A DNA stretch of 64,000 nucleotides from NCBI RefSeq assembly GCF_036621135.1, contig NZ_JAZIBG010000031.1, positions 62,001 through 126,000 on the forward strand. The letters are read 5' to 3'. The stretch's first letter is position 1. Each line of letters begins with the position of its first letter. Source of the DNA: Aquincola agrisoli (lineage in GTDB: Bacteria > Pseudomonadota > Gammaproteobacteria > Burkholderiales > Burkholderiaceae_C). Shown in pieces: positions 1 through 8,291 of this stretch. Below the pieces are notes generated by a model. The model searched no databases. It was given only the letters and a program-made list of their open reading frames with translations, and was not told where the DNA came from. Position numbers and translations under genes: made by a program.

Positions 1-1
1 C

Positions 2-895
2 TACCTGCCGGAGCACACGCTCGGCGGCTACGAGCTGGCGATCCGGATGGGCGCCGACTACATCGAACCCGACCTGCAGCTCACGAAGGACGGCCACCTG
101 GTCGCGATGCACGACACCTCGCTGGCCCGCACGACCAACGTCGAGCAGGTGCTGGGTGCGCGCAACGGCAACTACCGCACGTCCGACTACACGCTGGCCG
201 AACTGAAGACCCTGACGGTCAACCCCTCGGGCGGCCTGGCGCAGGAGACCTACCCCGGCTTCAACCCGTCGTCGGCCACGCCGTACAAGATCCCGACCTT
301 CCAGGAAGTGATCGACTTCGCGAAGCAGCAAAGCGCGCTGACGGGCCGCGAGATCGGCATCTACCCCGAGATGAAGACCGCGGGCGCCGAGATCGAGGCC
401 AAGGTGTTCGACACACTGGTGGCCAACGGCTACAAGACGGGCGACAAGGTCTTCATCCAGTCGTTCCACGCGTCGTCGATCCAGAACGTGCATGCCCGCC
501 AGACCGAACTGGGCTACGACTTCAACCTGGTCGTGCTGGGCAGCGCGAGCGCGATCAACACGCTGGGCCTGGCCAACATCGCCGCCTATGCGGACGGCGT
601 CGGCGTCTCCATCACCAGCGCCGGCATGGGCCAGAGCTTCATCGAGGCCGCCCACGGCGTGAACCTGAAGGTGCACGGCTACACGTTCAGCAAGTTCGAC
701 GGCACGGCCAAGCAGCAGTACCTCGACTTCTTCGTCTACGGCATCGACGGCGTGTTCAGCAACTTCACCGACATCGCGATCGACGCCCGCACCGAGTTCC
801 TGGCCGCGGCGGTGCCGGAGCCGGGCACCTGGGCGATGTTCGGCCTGGGCATCGCGGGCCTGGCGGTGTTCGCCCGCCGGCGCCAGGCCGCCTGA
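2..895 (+). CDS. glycerophosphodiester phosphodiesterase with PEP-CTERM anchor (5' partial)
   Basis: The reading frame is open from the first base, so the N-terminus lies outside the window and 297 residues are visible. The start has the family signature: a PEHTLGGYELAI stretch, then GADYIEPD and, about 15 residues on, an MHD motif. These are the acid and histidine residues of the GDPD TIM barrel, which hydrolyses glycerophosphodiesters to glycerol-3-phosphate and an alcohol. The last 25 or so residues form a PEP-CTERM signal: VPEPGTW, a hydrophobic stretch and an RRR tail. This predicts export and exosortase-dependent sorting, so the enzyme probably acts outside the cytoplasm. No exosortase gene is in the window. 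Family call is firm; substrate is unknown. Confidence 0.88.
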   Translation, partial: YLPEHTLGGYELAIRMGADYIEPDLQLTKDGHLVAMHDTSLARTTNVEQVLGARNGNYRTSDYTLAELKTLTVNPSGGLAQETYPGFNPSSATPYKIPTFQEVIDFAKQQSALTGREIGIYPEMKTAGAEIEAKVFDTLVANGYKTGDKVFIQSFHASSIQNVHARQTELGYDFNLVVLGSASAINTLGLANIAAYADGVGVSITSAGMGQSFIEAAHGVNLKVHGYTFSKFDGTAKQQYLDFFVYGIDGVFSNFTDIAIDARTEFLAAAVPEPGTWAMFGLGIAGLAVFARRRQAA

Positions 896-966
896 GCGCC
901 GCGGCGGCGGCACGGGCGATGCCCCCTGCCGCTGTCGGCTCATTGCGCTCGCGTCAACAATCGCGC

Positions 967-1980
967 ATGGACCAATTCAAAGCCATGCGCACCTTCGTGC
1001 GCGTCATCGACGAAGGCAGCTTTGCCGGCGCCGCGCGTTCGCTCGACGTGGCGCCGGCGATGGTCACGCGCATCGTCGCCGAGTTGGAGGCGCACCTCGG
1101 CACGCGCCTGATCAACCGCACGACGCGGCGCATCGCGCTGACCGAGATCGGCGAGCAGTACCTCGAACGCTCGCGCACGATCCTCGCCGACGTGGAGGAG
1201 GCGGAGGCGCTGGCCAGCAGCGCCCAGCGCGAGGCGCGCGGCGTGGTGCGCCTGCGCGTGCCGCCGGCCTTCGCGGTGCACCGCGTGGTGCAGGTGCTGC
1301 CCAAGTTCCATGAGCGGTACCCGAACGTCACGGTCGAGCTCAACGCCTTCGGGCCTGTCGACGACATCGACGATTCGCAGGACATCACCATCCTGTGGCG
1401 GCGCGGCCCGCTCGACGGCGAGTTCGTCGCGCGCCGGCTCGCGCGCAGCGAGGTGGTGCTGTGTGCCGCGCCGGAATACCTCGACCGCCACGGCCGGCCG
1501 CAGCATCCGCGCGAGCTGGTCGGCCACAAGAGCCTGATCCCGCCGGTGTCGGAGCTGCAGAACGGGCTGACCTTCTACCGCGGCATCTGGGCCGAAGGCG
1601 AGGCCAACCACGAGGCGGTGTCGATCGTGCGGCCGGGGCCGTCGCCGATGGTGTCGCTGAACACCGACGTCAACTACGCCGGTGCGCTCGCCGGCTTGGG
1701 CATCACCGGGCTGCCATCGTTCATCGCCGGCGATGCGCTTGTGGAGCGGGCGCTGGAGCGGGTGCTGCCCGAGTGGCAGCTCTTCACGCTGACGCTGTGG
1801 GCCTGCATGCCCTCGCGCAAGCATGTGCCGGCGCGCACGCGTGTGCTGCTCGACTTCCTGGTCGAGACCTTCGGCGGCGAGGACCGCGACCCCTGGCTCG
1901 AGGCCGCGGGCTGCCCGACGCTGGACTGCGAGGGCGCCGCGTCAGCGCAGCGAGTAGGCGACCTCGCCGCGCATGCCTGA
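967..1980 (+). CDS. LysR-family transcriptional regulator
   Basis: This 337-residue protein opens with MDQFKAMRTFVRVIDEGSF, the typical LysR winged-helix start (residues 1-60), followed by a substrate-binding domain to the C-terminus. The first domain resembles the subgroup that has 'RTTRRIALTEIGEQYLER' after the recognition helix. I chose ATG 967 over the ATG at 919 because the family begins one residue or so before this conserved stretch and the upstream 16 residues are low-complexity. The gene follows the phosphodiesterase on the same strand. Its 3' end overlaps the convergent kinase gene by 39 bases. Regulated target and inducer cannot be told from the sequence. Confidence 0.9.
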   Translation: MDQFKAMRTFVRVIDEGSFAGAARSLDVAPAMVTRIVAELEAHLGTRLINRTTRRIALTEIGEQYLERSRTILADVEEAEALASSAQREARGVVRLRVPPAFAVHRVVQVLPKFHERYPNVTVELNAFGPVDDIDDSQDITILWRRGPLDGEFVARRLARSEVVLCAAPEYLDRHGRPQHPRELVGHKSLIPPVSELQNGLTFYRGIWAEGEANHEAVSIVRPGPSPMVSLNTDVNYAGALAGLGITGLPSFIAGDALVERALERVLPEWQLFTLTLWACMPSRKHVPARTRVLLDFLVETFGGEDRDPWLEAAGCPTLDCEGAASAQRVGDLAAHA

Positions 1981-2997
1981 CAGCGGCTCGATCAGAGGCA
2001 GCAGCGGGGTCAGCTCGCGGTAGCGAAGCGCCACCTTGGTGGCGTAGGCGAAGAAGCGGGGCAGGTCTTGCGCGTACGTCGGCTTGCCGTCGCGGTGCTT
2101 CAGGCGGCAGAAGATGCCCAGCACCTTCAGGTGGCGCTGCAGGCCCATCCACTCGAGGCCGCGCCAGAACTCGCCGAAGTCCTCCGGCACCGGCAGCCCG
2201 GCCTGGCGGGCCTGTTCCCAGTAGCGTGCGGCCCAGTCGATCTCGCGCTCCTCTTCCCACGACAGGAAGGCGTCGCGCAGCATCGAGGCGACGTCGTAGC
2301 TGAGCGGGCCGCGCACGGCGTCCTGGAAGTCGAGGATGCCGGGGTTGGGGTCGGCCACCATCAGGTTGCGCGGCATCCAGTCGCGATGCACGGCGACCGT
2401 GGGCTGCGCCAGCGCGCTGTCGGCGAGGCGGCGGGCGATCTGGCGCCACTGCTCCTGCTGCTTGTCCGTCCAGGTGACGCCGAACTCGCGCTGCACGCAC
2501 CATTCGGGGAACAGCGCCATCTCGCGTTGCAGCATCGCGTCGTCGAAGGGCGGCAGCCCGCTCGCGTCGACGTGCACCTGCCAGTGCACCAGCGCCTTGA
2601 TGGCGTCGCGCATCAACCTGTCGGCCTGGGCGGGCGTGGCCTCGCGCAGCGCATCGAGGTACAGCGTGCGGCCCAGGTCGGACAGCAGCAGGAAGCCCTG
2701 GGACTCGTCCGCGGCGAGCACCTGCGGCCCGTGCAGCCCGGCGGCGTCGATCAGCCCGGCGATCCGCACGAAGGGGCGCACGTCCTCCTGCGGCGGCGGC
2801 GCATCCATCACGACGAGGCTGCGGCCGCCCGGGCCGTCGATGCGGAAATAGCGGCGGAAGCTCGCATCGGCCGATGCCGCACGCAGGCTGGCGGGGTCGA
2901 GGCGGTGCTGGGCGACCAGCGGCGCGAGCCACTGGTGGAAGGCAGCCTCGCGGGCTGCATCGGCCCAGGCGATACCGGGCGCGGTAGGGGGGGGCAT
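1942..2997 (-). CDS. amgK: AmgK-like aminoglycoside phosphotransferase-fold sugar kinase
   Basis: A 351-residue protein of the APH kinase fold. The catalytic loop HRDWMPRNLM and the metal-binding DFQDA are both visible in the central part. In Pseudomonas the homologue AmgK phosphorylates the anomeric position of N-acetylmuramate/N-acetylglucosamine for peptidoglycan recycling, and its gene sits next to lptD, as here (divergent). The partner uridylyltransferase gene murU, usually adjacent, is not present. I chose ATG 2997 because GAGGG lies 8 bases upstream of it; ATG 3012 is in frame but has no ribosome-binding site. The 3' end overlaps the LysR gene. The family is certain; the AmgK assignment rests on context and overall similarity. 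Confidence 0.75.
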   Translation of the reverse strand: MPPPTAPGIAWADAAREAAFHQWLAPLVAQHRLDPASLRAASADASFRRYFRIDGPGGRSLVVMDAPPPQEDVRPFVRIAGLIDAAGLHGPQVLAADESQGFLLLSDLGRTLYLDALREATPAQADRLMRDAIKALVHWQVHVDASGLPPFDDAMLQREMALFPEWCVQREFGVTWTDKQQEQWRQIARRLADSALAQPTVAVHRDWMPRNLMVADPNPGILDFQDAVRGPLSYDVASMLRDAFLSWEEEREIDWAARYWEQARQAGLPVPEDFGEFWRGLEWMGLQRHLKVLGIFCRLKHRDGKPTYAQDLPRFFAYATKVALRYRELTPLLPLIEPLSGMRGEVAYSLR

Positions 2998-3115
2998 CGT
3001 GGGGACCCTCATGGATAATCGATTCTACAAATCGCCCCGGTGTCGCCGATGCGGCCGCGTGCCGCCCCGCCCCGGGGCCGCCCGCGGCGCTGGTCCCGGC
3101 CGTCCCTGCTGACGC

Positions 3116-5512
3116 TTGTTCGAGTTGGTCTTGTCGCGCCTGTCCCTGTCGCCATCCCGTTTCCGCTGGTTTCCTGTGCGCATGCCGACGCCGCTGGCCG
3201 CCGCCGCGGCGCTGTGCTGCGCGCAGGTGGCGGCGCAGCCTGCCGCGCCGGCAGCGGCCGCTTCGGCACCGGCCGCCGCGGCCTCCGCACCGGGCGCCAC
3301 GCCCGTGCTGCTGCAGGCCGACCGCATCAGCGGCCGGCCCGACCTCGAGGCGCAGGCCGAAGGCAACGCCGAGCTGCAGCGCGGCCCGATCACGATCCGC
3401 GCCGACCGCCTGAGCTACGACAGCGTCAGCGACCTGGCCAAGGCCGAGGGCTCGGTGCGCATCACGCACGAAGGCAACCGCTTCACCGGCCCCGAACTGC
3501 AACTGCAGCTGCAGCGCTTCGAGGGCTATTTCCTGCAGCCGGAATACTTCTTCGCCGCCACGGGCGCGGGCGGACAGGCCGACCGCATCGACTTCATCGA
3601 CGACCAGCGCTCGCAGCTGTGGGGCGCCACGTACTCGTCCTGCGGCGTCGACGGCGGCGGCGGGCCGGCGTGGCTGCTCGAGAGCAAGCGCATCCGCCTC
3701 GACCGCGAGGCCAACGAGGGCGTCGCGGAGGGTGCGGTGCTGCGCTTCTACGGCGTGCCCATCCTGGGCGCGCCGGTGATGAGCTTTCCCTTGAGCGACC
3801 AGCGCAAGTCCGGCTGGCTGCCGCCCTCGCTGAACCTCGACAACAAGAGCGGCGTGGAAGTCGGCGTGCCGTACTACTGGAACATCGCGCCCAACCGCGA
3901 TGCGACCATCACGCCGACCATCATGACGCGTCGCGGCCTGTCGGCCGATGCGCAGTTCCGCTACCTGGAGCCGCGCTACGAAGGCGTGCTGGACCTGCAC
4001 CTGCTGCCGCATGACCGCGTCACTGGCGCGTCCCGGCACGCTTTCCGCCTGTTCCACGAGGGCGACGCGTCGCAGGGCATCCACTACCGGCTCGAAGGCC
4101 TGCGTGTGTCCGACGACGAGTACTGGAAGGACTTCTCCCAGCAGTCGCGGTCGTGGACGCCGCGGCTGCTGGCCACCGACCTGCGCGCCGACCGGCGCTT
4201 CGACTGGAACGGCCTCGACGCCACGGTCTACGGCCGTGTGCAGGCCTGGCAGGTGCTGCAGCAGGACGATGCGCGCATCGTCGCGCCGTACCAGCGCAGC
4301 CCGCAGCTCGGCCTGCGCGGCAGCCGCGCGCTGGCCGGCGGCTTCGAGACGGCCTTCGAGACCGAGGTCAACCACTTCACGCGGCCCACGGACGGACAAG
4401 ACACGCTGCTGCCCACCGGCACGCGCGTGCATGCGCTCGGCAGCATCAGCCGGCCCTGGCGCGCCCCGGGTTGGTGGGTGGTGCCCAAACTGGCGGTGAA
4501 CACGGCCCAGTACCAGGTCGACCGTTCGGCGACGGGCCGCTACGACGTCTCCCGCACGATCCCGACCTTCAGCCTCGACGCGGGCATGGTGTTCGAGCGC
4601 GAGGCGCAATGGTTCGGCAAGGCCACGCGCCAGACGCTGGAGCCGCGGCTGTTCTACGTCAACACGCCGTACCGAGACCAGCGCGACACGCCCAACTTCG
4701 ACGCCTACGGCAAGGACTTCAACGCCGTCTCGGTCTACAGCGACAACGACTTCTCGGGCATCGACCGCGTATCCGACGCCAACATGCTGACGGCCGGCGT
4801 CACCACGCGGCTGATCGACGCGGCCACCGGGGCCGAGCGGCTGCGGCTGGGCATGGCGCAGCGGGTGCGGTTCCGTGACCAGCGGCTGGTGGCCAATCCC
4901 GACGGCACGCCCAACATCGACGCCGCGCAGGACGAGGCGGTTTCCACGCAGCGGCTGTCGGACCTGCTGGTGTTCGGCACGGCGGCCCTGTCGCCGCGAT
5001 GGAGTTTCGACGGGGCCGTGCAGTACGACCCGGACAGCCGCCGCACCGTGCGCTCGCTGCTGTCGGCCCGCTACTCGCCGGGGCCGTTCCGCACCATCAG
5101 CACGAGCTACCGCCTTGCGCGCGGCCTGAGCGAGCAGCTGGAATTGGGCTGGCAATGGCCGCTGTACCGGCGCGATGCCGCGGCGGCCGCGCGCTCGGGG
5201 GCGGGCGCCTGCAGCGGCACCCTCTACGGCGTCGGCCGGCTCAACTACAGCCTGCGCGACAGCCGCATCACCGATTCGATCGTCGGGGTCGAGTACGACG
5301 CCGGCTGCTGGATCGGCCGCATCGTCGCGGAACGCCTGTCCACCGGCCGCAGCGAAGCCACGACGCGCCTGCTGCTGCAACTGGAGCTGGTCGGCCTGTC
5401 ACGTCTCGGTTCCAACCCGCTCAAGGTCTTGAAGGACAATGTGCCCGGCTACCGCCTGCTGCGCGACGACCCCGATGCGGCGTACGACGCTGCAGTCGCC
5501 GCACCAGACTGA
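3116..5512 (+). CDS. lptD: LPS-assembly outer membrane protein LptD
   Basis: This 798-residue protein has an N-terminal export signal (hydrophobic AAAAALCC segment), an OstA-like periplasmic domain (ADRISGRPDLEAQAEGNAEL and onwards), and a long C-terminal region of alternating aromatic and charged residues typical of the LptD beta-barrel. LptD with LptE inserts lipopolysaccharide into the outer leaflet; lptE is in this window at 18176. The start is uncertain: TTG 3116 gives a basic region ahead of the signal, while ATG 3182 would remove it; neither has a clear ribosome-binding site. It is followed after 34 bases by surA, whose product helps LptD fold, as in most proteobacteria. Confidence 0.93.
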   Translation: MFELVLSRLSLSPSRFRWFPVRMPTPLAAAAALCCAQVAAQPAAPAAAASAPAAAASAPGATPVLLQADRISGRPDLEAQAEGNAELQRGPITIRADRLSYDSVSDLAKAEGSVRITHEGNRFTGPELQLQLQRFEGYFLQPEYFFAATGAGGQADRIDFIDDQRSQLWGATYSSCGVDGGGGPAWLLESKRIRLDREANEGVAEGAVLRFYGVPILGAPVMSFPLSDQRKSGWLPPSLNLDNKSGVEVGVPYYWNIAPNRDATITPTIMTRRGLSADAQFRYLEPRYEGVLDLHLLPHDRVTGASRHAFRLFHEGDASQGIHYRLEGLRVSDDEYWKDFSQQSRSWTPRLLATDLRADRRFDWNGLDATVYGRVQAWQVLQQDDARIVAPYQRSPQLGLRGSRALAGGFETAFETEVNHFTRPTDGQDTLLPTGTRVHALGSISRPWRAPGWWVVPKLAVNTAQYQVDRSATGRYDVSRTIPTFSLDAGMVFEREAQWFGKATRQTLEPRLFYVNTPYRDQRDTPNFDAYGKDFNAVSVYSDNDFSGIDRVSDANMLTAGVTTRLIDAATGAERLRLGMAQRVRFRDQRLVANPDGTPNIDAAQDEAVSTQRLSDLLVFGTAALSPRWSFDGAVQYDPDSRRTVRSLLSARYSPGPFRTISTSYRLARGLSEQLELGWQWPLYRRDAAAAARSGAGACSGTLYGVGRLNYSLRDSRITDSIVGVEYDAGCWIGRIVAERLSTGRSEATTRLLLQLELVGLSRLGSNPLKVLKDNVPGYRLLRDDPDAAYDAAVAAPD

Positions 5513-5546
5513 CCCTGCCGACCGGCATGAACCGCCTTCCCGCTCG

Positions 5547-6875
5547 ATGAAATCAGCTTTGTTCTTGAGGGCCGTCGCCCTGACCCTGGCCTGCGGCATC
5601 GTCACGGCCGTGTCGGCGCAGCCCGCGCCGGGCCGCGTCGCGGTCCGTTCGGCGGACCACATCGCCGCCATCGTCAACCAGGAGCTGGTGACGGCCTTCG
5701 AGGTGGAGCAGCGGCTGGCACGCGTGCGCGAGGATGCTGCCCGCGGCGGGCAGCGGCTGCCCGAGGACGCCGAACTGCGGCGCCAGGTGCTGGAGATGCT
5801 GATCGAGGAGCGCGCGATCCTCGGCTTCGCGCGCGACAGCGGCATCCGCGTCGAGGAGCCCGAGCTCGACCGCGCGGTGGCCGGCGTGGCCGCGCAGAAC
5901 CAGATCACGCAGGCCCAGCTGCGCGAGCGCCTGCGCCGCGAGGGCATCGACTACTCGCGGTTCCGCAACAACCTGCGCGACCAGATCATGATCGAGCGGG
6001 TGCGCGAGCGCGAGGTGCAGTCCCGCATCCGCATCACCGACAGCGAGATCGACGCCTTCATCGAGCAGCAGCGCAGCACGGCCGCGGCGCAGCCCGAGCT
6101 GAACATCGCGCAGATCCTGGTCACCGTGCCGGAGGGGGCGGACGACGCCGTGGTGGCCGAACGCAGGGCGCGGGCCCAGGCGGCGATGGCCCGCGTGCAG
6201 GCCGGCGAGGCCTTTGCCACGGTCGCGCGGGAGCTGTCGGAAGACGCCAACCGCGAGCGGGGCGGCGAGATCGGCCTGCGCGCGGCGGACCGCCTGCCCG
6301 ACGTGTTCGTGCAGGCGGTGAACGGGCTGAAGGCGGGCGAGGTGGCGCCCGCCCTGCTGCGCACCGGCGCCGGCTTCCATGTCCTGAAGGTGGTCGACCG
6401 CAAGGAAGGCGGCGCCTTCCAGGTCACGCAGACCCACGCGCGGCACATCCTGCTGAGGCCCTCGGCGCAGGTGCCGGCCGAAGCCACCGTGCGGCGGATC
6501 GAAGGCTTCCGGCGCGAGATCGAAGCGGGCACCGCCACGTTCGAGGCGTTGGCGCGGCAGTACTCTGAAGACGGCAGCGCCCCGCAGGGCGGCGACCTCG
6601 GCTGGGTGTCCCCCGGCAACTTCGTGCCCGAGTTCGAGGAGGCGATGAACCGGTTGTCGCCGGGAGCGCTGTCGCCCGCCGTGACCTCGCGTTTCGGCGT
6701 GCACCTGATCCAGGTCGTCGGGCGCCGCGTGGTCGACGTCGAGATGAAGCAGCTGCGCGAGCAGGCCCGCAACGCGCTGCGTGAGCAGAAGTTCGATGGC
6801 GCCTACGAGGAGTGGGTGCGCGAACTGCGCGCGCGCGCCTACGTCGAGCTGCGCGAAGCGCCGCAGCAGCCTTGA
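5547..6875 (+). CDS. surA: periplasmic chaperone and peptidyl-prolyl isomerase SurA
   Basis: This 442-residue protein has a signal peptide (MKSALFLRAVALTLACGIV, cleaved after VSA), a SurA N-terminal domain starting at DHIAAIVNQELVTAFEVEQR, and two parvulin domains, each recognisable by an ILV or ILL strand near its start and a GGDLGW or GGEIGL motif. It folds outer-membrane proteins, including LptD, in the periplasm. I chose ATG 5547 because it begins the signal peptide; the longer frame upstream is open only by base composition. It is co-directional with lptD (34-base gap) and rsmA (13-base gap), probably one operon. Confidence 0.95.
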   Translation: MKSALFLRAVALTLACGIVTAVSAQPAPGRVAVRSADHIAAIVNQELVTAFEVEQRLARVREDAARGGQRLPEDAELRRQVLEMLIEERAILGFARDSGIRVEEPELDRAVAGVAAQNQITQAQLRERLRREGIDYSRFRNNLRDQIMIERVREREVQSRIRITDSEIDAFIEQQRSTAAAQPELNIAQILVTVPEGADDAVVAERRARAQAAMARVQAGEAFATVARELSEDANRERGGEIGLRAADRLPDVFVQAVNGLKAGEVAPALLRTGAGFHVLKVVDRKEGGAFQVTQTHARHILLRPSAQVPAEATVRRIEGFRREIEAGTATFEALARQYSEDGSAPQGGDLGWVSPGNFVPEFEEAMNRLSPGALSPAVTSRFGVHLIQVVGRRVVDVEMKQLREQARNALREQKFDGAYEEWVRELRARAYVELREAPQQP

Positions 6876-6888
6876 GCGGCGAGCCGGC

Positions 6889-7647
6889 GTGAAGCACATC
6901 GCGCGCAAGCGCTTCGGCCAGCATTTCCTGTCCGACGACATCGTCATCGATGCGATCGTCGGTGCCATCGATCCCCGGCCCGGCGAAGCGCTGATCGAGA
7001 TCGGCCCCGGGCTGGGCGCCCTCACGCTGCCGCTGCGCGAGCGCTGCGCAGCGCTGACCGTGATCGAGCTCGACCGGGACCTGGCTGCCCGGCTGCGCCG
7101 CCAGGACGGGTTGACCGTCATCGAGTCGGACGTGCTGAAGGTCGATTTTGCGGCGCTCGGTGCGGAGCGGGGGCAGCCGTTGCGGGTGGTGGGCAACCTG
7201 CCCTACAACATCTCCACGCCCATCCTGTTCCATCTGCTCGGGTTCGCGTCCGCCGTGCAGGACCAGCATTTCATGCTGCAGAAGGAGGTGGTGGACCGCA
7301 TGGTCGCCGGGCCGGGCAGCAAGGCGTATGGCCGGCTGTCGGTGATGCTGCAGTGGCGCTACGCCATGGAGTCGGTGATCGACGTGCCGCCAGAGGCATT
7401 CGAGCCGCCGCCGCGTGTGGAGTCGGCCGTGGTCCGCATGCTGCCGCACGCCAAGCCTGCCGCCGTGGACTTCGCGCGCCTGGAGGAACTGGTCGCGGTG
7501 GCGTTTTCGCAGCGCCGAAAGGTGCTGCGCAACACGCTCGGGCGTTGGCTGGACGAGCGCGGTTTCACCGGCGCTTTCGACCTGCAGCGGCGTGCTGAGG
7601 AGGTGCCGGTGGCCGAATTCGTGGCGCTGGCGGCCGCAGTCGGCTGA
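6889..7647 (+). CDS. rsmA: 16S rRNA dimethyladenosine transferase RsmA (KsgA)
   Basis: A 252-residue SAM-dependent methyltransferase that dimethylates the two adjacent adenines near the 3' end of 16S rRNA. It begins with the conserved KHIARKRFGQHFL, carries the SAM loop IGPGLGALTL, and has the catalytic NLPYNIS motif. The GTG start at 6889 is fixed by that N-terminus and the 13-base gap after surA. In many gammaproteobacteria pdxA sits between surA and rsmA; it is absent here. A GC-rich hairpin follows the stop codon. Confidence 0.96.
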   Translation: MKHIARKRFGQHFLSDDIVIDAIVGAIDPRPGEALIEIGPGLGALTLPLRERCAALTVIELDRDLAARLRRQDGLTVIESDVLKVDFAALGAERGQPLRVVGNLPYNISTPILFHLLGFASAVQDQHFMLQKEVVDRMVAGPGSKAYGRLSVMLQWRYAMESVIDVPPEAFEPPPRVESAVVRMLPHAKPAAVDFARLEELVAVAFSQRRKVLRNTLGRWLDERGFTGAFDLQRRAEEVPVAEFVALAAAVG

Positions 7648-7666
7648 CCGCGGCGGGGGGCTGAAG

Positions 7667-7684
7667 GCGCCGGTCGCCCGGCGC
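7667..7684. terminator. GC hairpin after rsmA
   Basis: Perfect arms GCGCCGG and CCGGCGC with a TCGC loop, extended by GAAG/CTTC with one bulged G. Only two T residues follow in either direction, so termination is plausible but weak. It lies between the rsmA stop and the minus-strand reading-frame end at 7691, so it could serve either strand. Confidence 0.45.
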
Positions 7685-7690
7685 TTCAAC

Positions 7691-7815
7691 TCATGCGGCG
7701 TTGAGCCACATCGCTGTGTCGAACGCGCTGCTCATCATCGGCATGTTCATGCCGAAGGTGCTGTTCGCTGCCGCCTTGGAGGTGCTCTTCGGCTTGGCAG
7801 TGGTTTCAGGGGCCG
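7691..7815 (-). pseudogene. possible 3' remnant of a disrupted gene
   Basis: The minus strand carries an open frame ending at a TGA at 7691-7693, a few bases from the hairpin at 7667-7684, as expected for a real gene end. Its last residues read KSTSKAAANSTFGMNMPMM and then SSAFDTAMWLNAA, which is not the Arg/Ala-rich composition of a shadow frame. The frame runs back into the inverted repeat at 7816-7866 and has no credible start, so a 5' portion may have been lost when the adjacent ribonuclease module arrived. I recognise no family. This is speculative. Confidence 0.2.
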
Positions 7816-7866
7816 TTTCAGCAGCCCGCTCCCATGACCCGTTTTCTTGGGAGCGGGCTACTGAAA
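7816..7866. repeat. 19-base inverted repeat at the 3' edge of barstar
   Basis: Arms 7816-7834 and 7848-7866 pair over 19 positions with a single mismatch (7822/7860) around a 13-base spacer; the core arm is AGCCCGCTCCCA. The barstar stop codon falls inside the right arm. There is no T-run on either side, so it is not a standard intrinsic terminator. It could be an mRNA-stabilising 3' hairpin or a boundary left by a mobile element. No transposase is nearby. Confidence 0.75.
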
Positions 7867-8253
7867 AGAATAGAAACATCGGAAGGCGATCTTTCTGTCT
7901 GCCCAGAAGTCGGCTGCGTCGCGGAAAACATCGAGCAGCTGCTCGCGGGCTTCGCGGTCGAACCGAGGGTTGTCGGGCAACTGCTCCAGCACCACCACGA
8001 AGCCAGGCTGCGCGCCGGACTTGTGCACCAGGTCCGTCATGCAATCGTAGAGCGCGTCCAGATTCTTGCCGAAGTGCGCGGGGAAGAGAAAGGACTCGGC
8101 AATCGCCTCCAGCACTTCCTGCTTCGACTGGGCATTTGCCAAGTTCGCGTACAGAAAATGCTGCCCGACCTCCTGGGCGGACTTCATGAGGTCATCGACG
8201 CGGTATGCGCGGATGGCCTGAACGATGTTCGGACGGACGGTCTGCAAGAGCAT
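7858..8253 (-). CDS. barstar-family ribonuclease inhibitor
   Basis: A 131-residue cytoplasmic protein. The diagnostic barstar segment FPAHFGKNLDALYDCMTDL is present in the middle; in Bacillus barstar this helix and its acidic residue plug the active site of barnase. The final residues AFRCFYSF resemble the barstar C-terminal strand. I chose ATG 8253 because AGGAGG lies 7 bases upstream; the longer frame has no such site. It lies 38 bases downstream of the ribonuclease gene on the same strand, so enzyme and inhibitor are probably co-transcribed. Local base composition is clearly less GC-rich than the flanking genes. Confidence 0.88.
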   Translation of the reverse strand: MLLQTVRPNIVQAIRAYRVDDLMKSAQEVGQHFLYANLANAQSKQEVLEAIAESFLFPAHFGKNLDALYDCMTDLVHKSGAQPGFVVVLEQLPDNPRFDREAREQLLDVFRDAADFWADRKIAFRCFYSFQ

Positions 8254-8291
8254 GGTCGCGATCCTCCTGGGTTCAAGGGAAGAAACAGTGT

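Noticed and set aside
1784..5380. A 1198-codon open frame on the minus strand across lptD and the kinase gene
   Set aside because: It is Arg/Ala/His-rich with no recognisable domain and lies antisense to clear lptD. It is an effect of high GC at third positions.
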